DNA of 64,000 bases from Meghimatium bilineatum (lineage: Eukaryota; Mollusca; Gastropoda; Stylommatophora; Philomycidae), in NCBI GenBank assembly GCA_034231615.1, contig CM067322.1, positions 103,625,587 to 103,689,586 on the forward strand, written 5' to 3'. The notes below the pieces were generated by a model, which made no database searches, had not been told where the DNA came from, and saw only the letters and a list, made by a program, of their open reading frames with translations. This document shows positions 55,190 through 64,000 of the stretch, piece by piece. The translations under genes and the position numbers were made by a program. The stretch's first letter is position 1, and the number at the start of each line of letters is the position of its first letter.

Positions 55190-55680
55190 ACATGGTTAGA
55201 TTATCAAACTTACAGTTGTGTATGATTTCTCAACAACTAAATAATAAATCAGCATTAGTATATGGATGTGAGAGCTGGAAAAGCTCTTTATCTTCAGAAA
55301 AGAAATTACTGAGTTTCAAGAACAAATGTGTTCGTAGGATAACTAACACCCATTGGAGTGAATTCAAATCAAATGATAAAATCAGAGAAGAGACACATCG
55401 AAATTTCATTACAGATGTTATCAGAAAACGTTGTTGGTCCTACATCGGGCATATCCTTCTCTCAGACACCAACAGAATACACCACCAATCACTTGAATGG
55501 ATACCTACAGGCAAAAGAGCAAGGGGTAGACCAAAAGAAACACTCAGAAGAACAATACTTAGAGAAAGTAAAACAACCAATATCGAATCATACTATTCAA
55601 GAACTGCACAGAATAGCTTTGAACAGACAGAATTGGAGAGATCAGACCTCTGCCCTATGCGCTAACTTCAGCGCAACAGG
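55190..55680 (+). pseudogene. LINE C-terminal fragment, second family
   Basis: Open frame to 55665: VYGCESWKSSLSSEKKLLSF, KCVRRITNTHWSE, RCWSYIGHILLSDTN, LEWIPTGKRARGRPKETLRR. In the next frame it ends IQELHRIALNRQNWRDQTSA, LCANFSATGK. The motif order YGCESW, L--F---CLRRI----W, WIGH-LR, A--W-P-G-R-RGRP--TWRR, A-NR--WR is a LINE ORF end of a different family from 5600-9560. One frameshift near 55580. Confidence 0.85.
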
Positions 55681-56655
55681 AAAATGAATGAATTAGCATG
55701 CTAAGAAATTTTGATAATGGGTGTCTGTGTGGGTAATCTGCCAAGAATCAACTTCATATTTTGCTCGGACATGCTAGTGTCTGAGAAAATTAATTTAGGA
55801 CGCAATCTGGGGTTTGGACATAATTTTTGGCTAAATTTTTGAACCGTAACATGATTTAGGCACAAACTTCCAGAAGACAAAGTATTTGTATTGGAAGGTC
55901 ATATAAGGTATAAAAAGAAAGATAATTCAATGTGGAATCCATATACAATATAAAAATATAAGAATTGTAACAACAAAATACAAAAATTACACCACAAACA
56001 GAGATGTTAGATGAATATAAATTTTTTGCTCCTGCATTTTGTTCTACTCACCCTCAACTTTATTTGTCTTGAAATGTTGTTATTCAATTTTACTAAACTA
56101 GATGCCTTGACTTTCCATTTCCTGATCATAATTTGTTTATTTGAAGTAAATCTATCAACTGCCTAGTATTTTATACCATTTTGTTGTGCCATGTCCAATT
56201 TCAGAACCAAAGAAAATATTGTGAAAATTGAAGAAATATTCCCAAGTATTAGATTTCCAAAGTTGAACTTTATTCCATTCAATATTATTATTAGGTCTAA
56301 CTCTATTTTCGGTATAATGTAGTGCAAGATTATCATTGCTGTCATTAGGATTATCTGATTCTTCAGAAACAATAGCAGTGGGAACTGTTTTAGAATTTTT
56401 GTTGCTGTTGTATTTCCCTTACCAATAATATTAGGTCGATTTATTTTCCAGTTTTCAACAAATCAGTAATCTCCACTGTCAAAATTTAAAACACTGTTGT
56501 TTTCCAACACATCACTTGAAATAATATTTCCAGCTATAAAACTTTCAAAGAATAATAAAACCTGATGTTTACTAAATCTTTGAGCTCTCTTACTAGTGGA
56601 AGATAGGCAATTTTGCTAATTTTAGAAAAACTGAATCTACCTTGTTCGAATTTTA
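55681..56655. other. AT-rich unassigned sequence
   Basis: A minus-strand reading near 56400-56165 (EESDNPNDSNDNLALHYTEN, then WKSNTWEYFFNFHNIFF and KWYKILGS stop) looks protein-like but I cannot assign it. It may be transposase debris. Confidence 0.3.
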
Positions 56656-56659
56656 ATTT

Positions 56660-56815
56660 CCTCTTCTTCAGCGTTCATTCTCAAACTCCCACTGGATTTT
56701 CCTTGTAGCAGGACCATGGTCCTATAAGATTTCCAGCAGGATGTAGTCCAGAGAATGGAAATGCCTTGTGTCACCGTTTTATTTGATGCACCAAAGACCC
56801 AAAACATCCGTCAAC
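56660..56815 (-). mobile_element. SINE-like repeat (copy 3)
   Basis: Same block order as 7250-7412 and 15900-16055: CTTCTTCAGCGTTCATTCTC, TTTCCAGCAGGATGTAGTCC, AGAGAATGGAAATGC, GTTTTATTTG. It is more diverged at its 5' (minus-strand) end. A clean target duplication was not seen. Confidence 0.65.
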
Positions 56816-58005
56816 TACTGAGAAATTTAATTGAAAATAAACATGTCACAAGCGTCTAATCACACAGTACCACTGGGGTTTCATTTCAGTAGCCAGATTT
56901 TTAAAGTTTAAACAGCTAAATAAGTTAATACTAATTCATTTACGATTGAAACAAAGCAAATTTAGATGGCATATTTTCAGGAACAAATAATCATGGATAT
57001 ATCCTCAATCTATTTCTATCTGCAATGATTAATTGTTTTTTACGGCTGAAAGACTTAATGCATACACAGGTAGATCTGCAACATTATCAACTTATTGAGA
57101 GTGCTGCCTTAGTGCATCTGCAACATTTGAATGGTATTCCCATTTCAAAACTGGGTGCAGATCATTTGAAGATAACTCCTGTCAGACCAGATCATCCACA
57201 TCATCCACAAGATCTGTATATGTATGCAAAAAAAATTATACACTAGTTTATCATGAATAGGGTAGGTGGGGGGGGGGGCAAAGATCCGGAGTGGGTTATT
57301 TCTAATTATAGGTTTTCCCGATACCAGACGTGACCACGTCAGACACCAACATTCGAATTCTTGACTGAATGAAGTTTGATAGGTGAAGACGAGTCAATTT
57401 TCAAGAATGAGAAAAATATTTAAAAAATTTATTTTTGATCAATTTTTTTTTCCAACTTCTGACACTCTACCTGCTGTTATAATTAATATCATGATTTTTT
57501 TATTTGTTTACTGAAATATATGTTGTGTTGTTAAGTTTGTAAGCACATTATCATGTTAGGCAACTTTTTTTTTCATCAGAATTTATGAGTCTCTAACAAT
57601 GTGATTTGGGGTAAAATTCTGCATGTTATTTGGGGCAAAGGTCTGCATTCAAAATGTATGAAGACAATGTCAATGTCATGAAGAGACTGATATGTATATA
57701 TATATTTATTTATGATTACAACGATCATCCAACCTTACAAAAACATCTTTAGCTTTAAAACCAGATATTTATTTATTCTAATTATATTTTTTTTCAAATT
57801 AAAGTTATGAAACTATACATATTTATTGTTAGTACACATTTACACACTACCGGTTTGCTAGATCTGTCGCAGTGGCAATCTCCTCTTGATTTTATAATGG
57901 TATATTTTTCCTTTTTTCTTGCGTTCATAAACTCTCATGTTATTGTCTACAAGTAAGACCCATGCTTTCAATACCCTCACTAATGTAAGATATATAGATA
58001 ACCTA
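56816..58005. other. AT-rich unassigned sequence
   Basis: Contains a G run at 57269-57277. No gene, element or tandem repeat recognised. Confidence 0.4.
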
Positions 58006-58014
58006 CACGCTAAT

Positions 58015-58960
58015 GACAGTCTCTGTCAGCATATGGTAAACTCTGCTAGTTGTGAGGCTGGTTCTGTGTCAGCATATGGCGAACTCTCATAGTCGTGAGG
58101 CTGGGTCTCTGTAGCATATGGTGAAGTCTGCTAGTCATGAGGCTGGGTCTCTGTCAACATATGGTGAAGTCTGCTAGTCATGAGGCTAGGTCTCTGTCAG
58201 CATATGGTGAAGTCTGCTAGTCGTGAGGCTGGGTCTCTGTCAGCATATGAAGTCTGCTAGTCATGAGGCTGGGTCTCTGTCAGCATATGGTGAAGTCTGC
58301 TAGTCGTGAGGCTGGGTCTCTGTCAGCATATGAAGTCTGCTAGTCATGAGGCTGGGTCTCTGTCAGCATATGGTGAAGTCTGCTAGTCGTGAGGCTGGGT
58401 CTCTGTCAGCATATGGTAAACTCTGCTAGTCATGAGGCTGGGTCTGTGTCAGCATATGGTAAACTCTGCTAGTTGTGAGGCTGAGTCTGTGACAGCATAT
58501 GGTAAACTCTGCTAGTCATGAGGCTGGTTCTCTGTCAGCATATGGTAAACTCTGCTAGTCATGAGGCTGGGTCTGTGTCAGCATATGGTAAACTCTGCTA
58601 GTTGTGAGGCTGGGTCTGTGACAGCATATGGTAAACTCTGCTAGTCATGAGTGGCTGGGTCTCTGTAGCATATGGTGAAGTCTGCTAGTAGTGAGGCTGG
58701 GTCTCTGTCAACATATGGTGAAGTCTGCTAGTCATGAGGCTGGGTCTCTGTCAGCATATGGTGAAGTCTGCTAGTCATGAGGCTGGGTCTCTGTCAGCAT
58801 ATGGTGAAGTCTGCTAGCCGTGAGGCTGGGTCTCTGTCCGCATATGGTGAAGTCTGCTAGCCGTGAGGCTGGGTCTCTGTCAGCATATGGTGAAGTCTGC
58901 TAGCCATGAGGCTGGGTCTCTGTCAGCATATGGTGAAGTCTGCTAGTCGTGCATGTACAC
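58015..58960. repeat. 43-base minisatellite
   Basis: About 22 copies built from GTCTCTGTCAGCATATGGTG, AAGTCTGCTAGTCGTGAGGC and TGG, with AAACTCTGCTAG and shortened CATATGAAG subtypes interspersed in blocks. Confidence 0.95.
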
Positions 58961-59060
58961 ATCTCTAATCATGCATAACATATTTATATTCAAAATGTTG
59001 GCCTTATGAGATAAATATGTTTATCAGATGAATATATTTATGGACTGTAGTGGACGGTGA

Positions 59061-59295
59061 CTAACTCACAGCTGACTGCTGGCATCAGGTCCAGAGAACT
59101 AACTCACAGCTGACTGCTGGCATCAGGTCCAGAGAACTAACTCACAGCTGACTGCTGGCATCAGGTCCAGAGAACTAACTCACAGCTGACTGCTGGCATC
59201 AGGTCCAGAGAACTAACTCACAGCTGACTGCTGGCATCAGGTCCAGAAAACTAACTCACAGCTGACTGCTGGCATCAGGTCCAGAGAACTAAAGT
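59061..59295. repeat. 38-base minisatellite
   Basis: Six copies containing CTAACTCACAGCTGACTGCT and GGCATCAGGTCCAGAGAA. Confidence 0.95.
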
Positions 59296-59379
59296 TACTA
59301 AAGGTTCTACTCCACATCTGCTTGATCTAGCAGGAATCTGACAAAAAATAGCTGAAACTGGACAGTCTGACCAAAAAAA

Positions 59380-59495
59380 AGTTACAGCATATGCCCACAC
59401 TGATTGCCTGAGCTAGTCAACAGGTGCAGCGTATGCCCACACTGATTGCCTGAGCTAGACAAGAGGTACACCATATGCCCACACTGACTACCTGA
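59380..59495. repeat. About 43-base tandem repeat
   Basis: Three diverged copies of GCATATGCCCACACTGATTG followed by CCTGAGCTAG. The sequence from 59496 to 60139 is unassigned. Confidence 0.85.
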
Positions 59496-60144
59496 GCCAG
59501 TTTCCTTTGCATACATTTTCTCTTCACTCATTTATCAGAGATTAATAATTGTACACAATAAATTCACAAACAGGTCAATGACAATTAATTTTACACTTGT
59601 ACGAGACTCCCACAGTGATATCTTCATCATGAAACCCTAGATCTATTGCCTTTTTTTTGTTTGTTTTATCTTGAGCATTTTTTTCTAAATTTGGAGTTGA
59701 ACTTTTTATTTGTACATAGTATATACAATCAATGAACAATTTTCTCCCCTTTACAATGCTGCAGTCAGCTGTGTCAGTAAGTTGAGGCTTCCTGTCATGT
59801 AGTAGTATATGCTACATATATTATCATCATGTTCATAGATCCCTGATTAGGACCTTGTTTGTTAGGTCTTATGTGCTTCTTTCTTTTAGGCAGCCAATGC
59901 TTCTTTTCATATGCTTATTACTGAAACCTTACAGGCTGCAAATCTCAAGTATAATGTTTGATTTTTGTTCAGTTTGTTTCTATGTTTAGACTTCTGTTTG
60001 CAGTAAGCTTTTCAGTTGAAAATAGACTCACACAGGCTTGTAACAGTAGCAAATTTAGTGGCAGTTTTCAAGATGAATAAAAGAGGAGGAGGCATTTTGC
60101 AGTTGCTTTACAGCCACTTATTGAATGAGGACATGATAATTAAT

Positions 60145-60372
60145 GATACATCTATACTGCTACTACACAACAATTGATGACATGTATACTGCTACTACAC
60201 AACAATTGATGACATGTATACTGCTACTACACAACAATTGATGACATGTATACTGCTACTACACAACAATTGATGACATGTATACTGCTACTACACAACA
60301 ATTGATGACATGTATACTGCTACTACACAACAATTGATGACATGTATACTGCTACTACACAACAATTGATTT
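60145..60372. repeat. 32-base minisatellite
   Basis: Seven copies of CATGTATACTGCTACTACAC plus AACAATTGATGA. Confidence 0.95.
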
Positions 60373-60439
60373 CACACCTAACATATACAGACTAACCATC
60401 CCTTAAAAATAATCAAACTGCACAACATAATATAACTTC

Positions 60440-60712
60440 AAAATGATTATTATGCCAACACTGTGCTACCAGTGCCAAACATGGACAATGACAGCACAAG
60501 ACAATACGTAAACTTGTGACAGCTGAAATGGCATGCTCACACAGAATCCTAGAAATATCGATAAGAGACAGAGTGAGGAATGAGGACATTAGACATAGAA
60601 CTGGTACCATCCCAATCTTGGAATATATTACAAGACAATAGATAAAATGGTTTGCACACATCAGCAGACTACCACCAGACAGCATACCACAGCAAGTGAC
60701 ATGGCTGATGCC
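60440..60712 (+). pseudogene. LINE C-terminal fragment
   Basis: Plus strand, across frames: YQCQTWTMTAQD, TAEMACSHRILEISIRDRVR, NEDIRHRTGTIPILEYITRQ, KWFAHISRLPPDSIPQQV. It matches the C-terminal LINE motif EM---HRIL-IS-RDRVRNEDIR...KWF-H--R. Confidence 0.75.
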
Positions 60713-61007
60713 GGCTATGTACACTTTCATATGAAGCTGTTGCCCATCACCTTTTACAATTGTCCAGCCCTGGATAATATCAGAAAAATATTTCTCCGTC
60801 CAAGGCTAGATAAATTGAACACCTTTTATGGAACAAAACACTCACATACACATGCAGATACTATACAATGTCATTGTTCTAGAGGACAGAGTGTCACAGC
60901 TCCCTGGATCAATAACCAACCAAACTTGAGATGAAACCATTTTTTAATTGAAAGTTGCACATGTAGGTCGCACTAAAGTACTCTGTGTTTATCCATGATG
61001 CACATAT

Positions 61008-61410
61008 AGGTCTGGACACTAAAGTAATCAGTTAGCCAATGATCGGTGCACATATAGGTCTGGACACTAAAGTAATCAGTTAGCCAATGATCGGTGCACA
61101 TATAGGTCTGGACACTAAAGTAATCAGTTAGCCAATGATCGGTGCACATATAGGTCTGGACACTAAAGTAATCAGTTAGCCAATGATCGGTGCACATATA
61201 GGTCTGGACATTAAAGTAATCAGTTAGCCAATGATCGGTGCACATATAGGTCTGGACACTAAAGTAATCTGTTAGCCAATGATCGATGCACATATACCAG
61301 TAGGTCTGGACACTAAAGTAATCTGTTAGCCAATGATCGATGCACATATACCAGTAGGTCTGGACACTAAAGTAATCTGTTAGCCAATGATCTATGCACA
61401 TATAGGTCTC
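61008..61410. repeat. 48/54-base minisatellite
   Basis: About eight copies with GCACATATAGGTCTGGACAC, TAAAGTAATCAGTTAGCCAA and TGATCGGT. Two units carry an extra CCAGTA, giving 54 bases. Both lengths are divisible by three. Confidence 0.95.
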
Positions 61411-61423
61411 ATATATGCACAAT

Positions 61424-61840
61424 AAAACAAGTCAAGAAATGTCCCAGACAGTAAATAAGACAAGTCAAGAAATGTCCCAGACAGTAAATAAGACAAGTCA
61501 AGAAATGTCCCAGACAGTAAATAAGACAAGTCAAGAAATGTCCCAGACAGTAAATAAGACAAGTCAAGAAATGTCCCAGACAGTAAATAAGACAAGTCAA
61601 GAAATGTCCCAGACAGTAAATAAGACAAGTCAAGAAATGTCCCAGACAGTAAATAAGACAAGTCAAGAAATGTCCCAGACAGTAAATAAGACAAGTCAAG
61701 AAATGTCCCAGACAGTAAATAAGACAAGTCAAGAAATGTCCCAGACAGTAAATAAGACAAGTCAAGAAATGTCCCAGACAGTAAATAAGACAAGTCAAGA
61801 AATGTCCCAGACAGTAAATAAGACAAGTCAAGAAATGATT
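61424..61840. repeat. 33-base minisatellite
   Basis: About 12-13 almost identical copies of GTCAAGAAATGTCCCAGACA plus GTAAATAAGACAA. Spurious KTSQEMSQTVN (plus) and SYLLSGTFLDL (minus) frames. Confidence 0.95.
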
Positions 61841-61894
61841 TCTAAACAAAGTAATAATAAGAAAACTGAGATTTTTTGGCCACAGCAAAATACA

Positions 61895-62990
61895 AATGGC
61901 TGCAGTTGACAGTGTATTTTGGATGGAACTAGCAAACAAAGAAATGGCTGCAGTTGACAGTGTATTTTGAATGGAACTAGCAAACAAAGAAATGGCTGCA
62001 GTTGACAGTGTATTGAGGATGGAACTAGCAAACAAAGAAATGGCTGCAGTTGACAGTGTATTTTGGATGGATCTAGCAAACAAAGAAATGGCTGCAGTTG
62101 ACAGTGTATTTTGGATGGAACTAGCAAACAAAGAAATGGCTGCAGTTGACAGTGTATTTTGGATGGAACTAGCAAACAAAGAAATGGCTGCAGTTGACAG
62201 TGTATTGAGGATGGAACTAGCAAACAAAGAAATGGCTGCAGTTGACAGTGTATTTTGGATGGAACTAGCAAACAAAGAAATGGCTGCAGTTGACAGTGTA
62301 TTGAGGATGGAACTAGCAAACAAAGAAATGGCTGCAGTTGACAGTGTATTTTGGATGGAACTAGCAAACAAAGAAATGGCTGCAGTTGACAGTGTATTGA
62401 GGATGGAACTAGCAAACAAAGAAATGGCTGCAGTTGACAGTGTATTGAGGATGGAACTAGCAAACAAAGAAATGGCTGCAGTTGACAGTGTATTGAGGAT
62501 GGAACTAGCAAACAAAGAAATGGCTGCAGTTCACAGTGTATTTTGGATGGAACTAGCAAACAAAGAAATGGCTGCAGTTGACAGTGTATTGAGGATGGAA
62601 CTAGCAAACAAAGAAATGGCTGCAGTTGACAGTGTATTTTGGATGGAACTAGCAAACAAAGAAATGGCTGCAGTTGACAGTGTATTGAGGATGGAACTAG
62701 CAAACAAAGAAATGGCTGCAGTTGACTGTATTTTGGATGGAACTAGCAAACAAAGAAATGGCTGCAGTTGACAGTGTATTTTGGATGGAACTAGCAAACA
62801 AAGAAATGGCTGCAGTTGACAGTGTATTTTGGATGGAACTAGCAAACAAAGAAATGGCTGCAGTTGACAGTGTATTTTGGATGGAACTAGCAAACAAAGA
62901 AATGGCTGCAGTTCACAGTGTATTTTGGATGGAACTAGCAAACAAAGAAATGGCTGCAGTTCACAGTGTATTGAGGATGGAACTAGCAAA
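61895..62990. repeat. 48-base minisatellite
   Basis: About 23 copies with ATGGCTGCAGTTGACAGTGT, ATTTTGGATGGAACTAGCAA and ACAAAGAA. The TATTTTGGATG and TATTGAGGATG subtypes alternate. One unit near 62723 has a 2-base deletion that shifts the frame. The plus-strand frame encodes a 16-residue MAAVDSVFWMELANKE repeat. Confidence 0.95.
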
Positions 62991-63454
62991 GAGATACAAA
63001 AATAAGCCTGTTCTCAGTGTTGTATTGCTATTGATGTTTCTCAATATTTTATTACTTTATTTGTGTATTTTAGTAGATTCTGTCAATGTTGAGTTACTTT
63101 TCTGTATTATTTCTAATTGATCTATCTATTAGAAATAATTGATGTTACTGATTGGTTGAATCTGTTGCATGCATACTCAGTTGTCAAACTTGTAGCTAGT
63201 TGCTGGACTCCATGTGAATAATTTGATTGTTTTATGAACAAGTTGATTTGCTTGTAGAATGATGAATTACCATAGTTTTTAAAACATCTAGTTTCACAAG
63301 TTCCCAAAAGAAGTGGAGGATTGACTTAATTATACTTTAGTTATCACTTACGTACTCTGTCCTTCTCTACGAAGCAGCATACCTCTTGCTGAAAGTATCA
63401 CACCATAGCACGTATCTCAGAAAAAAACAACTTTATAAACAAGAAAATGTCGGT

Positions 63455-63515
63455 AGAATTCAAACTGCAACCTCTTAAGCACAATGTGAATACCATAACC
63501 ACTGCACCAGACATC
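63455..63515 (-). repeat. tRNA-derived SINE head or tRNA relic
   Basis: The minus strand reads CTGGTGCAGTGGTTATGGTA (strong A-box: TGGTGCAGTGGTTA), then AGGTTGCAGTTTGAATTC (degenerate B box) at tRNA-like spacing. No intact acceptor stem, so not a functional tRNA. Confidence 0.5.
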
Positions 63516-64000
63516 TTTTTGATGATCAGGATCAGTGATTCTCAGTCCATTTATGTATTTATGTTCATTGAATTATTGAAAATTAAAGGATCAACTCGGG
63601 AGGGGGGGACCTTTACTAGGAGCGTCCACAGGTGTGGATAGTGGAAAAACCGAATAAGCCACCTGCGAATAAGCCTCTTGGTAAATAAGTAGCCAATGAC
63701 CAAATCAGTGTTGCCGACTACGAGGACGGGAGATATCAGGCGGCGCTGATATCCCTACTGTGATACCCCATGTGTCCAGTGACTGGTAGCAAGAAGCAAA
63801 AATGAGCCACTATAAGCACAGGTTACTCGCCAATTGGGGGAGGGGGTAGGGGGAAACTTGAGTAGGAAATGCTCATAAGTTCGGTAGGACAGCTTTTCAA
63901 AGAGAGAAAACTTTATACAAACAACGACTGCCTTGCAGGTGCCGTCGGGACGATGGACAGGCTATGGTAGACAGCCCAAATAGAAAATCACAACCCTGCC
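63516..64000. other. Unassigned sequence at the right edge
   Basis: More GC-rich than the region to its left, with G runs at 63601-63608 and 63835-63852. It may be the start of another element continuing beyond the window. No gene recognised. Confidence 0.35.

Noticed and set aside
57025-57246. 73-codon plus-strand frame with His/Pro-rich end
   Set aside because: Isolated short frame in AT-rich DNA with no homology that I can recognise and no flanking exon.
63455-63515. Functional tRNA gene
   Set aside because: A-box and B-box-like sequences are present but the acceptor and anticodon stems do not close. The same holds for 29765-29830 and 49036-49105.

Overview
This is a eukaryotic, animal-type genomic window. 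The signs are GT-AG introns, one split animal gene, and remnants of Penelope-like, RTE/BovB-type LINE, hAT and Tc1 elements with SINE-like repeats. No prokaryotic operons, rRNA genes, intact tRNA genes or CRISPR arrays were seen. A lophotrochozoan (for example a mollusc) would fit, but that is a guess from general character, not a demonstrated placement.

The one cellular gene I can support lies on the minus strand from 42508 (ATG) to 19465 (stop). Eleven exons, found by eye from conserved protein segments, splice sites and matching phases, join without a stop into a 490-residue protein. It has the layout of ZFYVE19/ANCHR, the abscission (NoCut) checkpoint regulator: an N-terminal FYVE-like zinc finger, helical charged middle, acidic segment and C-terminal B-box-like zinc finger. 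An upstream AG just before the ATG suggests a further non-coding 5' exon, and a minus-strand AATAAA lies about 0.32 kb after the stop. Intron 9 appears to use a GC donor.

Layout: 1-0.46 kb short repeats; 0.36-5.22 kb an inverted (head-to-head) Penelope-like insertion flanked by a 14-base direct repeat; 5.6-9.56 kb an RTE-type LINE interrupted by a decayed hAT transposon that itself carries a SINE-like insertion; 10.1-19.1 kb a series of minisatellites with LINE/SINE scraps; 19.1-42.5 kb the ANCHR-like gene, whose introns are mostly filled by unrelated minisatellites, a Tc1 copy, a Penelope remnant and LINE tails; 42.66-48.95 kb one 27-base minisatellite of about 230 units; 49-64 kb further LINE fragments, minisatellites and unassigned AT-rich DNA.

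By my coordinates roughly 40% of the window is tandem repeat, in about forty different families. Many have unit lengths divisible by three, so the longest open frames here (up to about 2,090 codons) come from repeat periodicity and are not genes. I found no operon-like or defence-like system. The most unusual property is the density, diversity and internal higher-order structure of the minisatellites and their crowding into the introns of a single gene.
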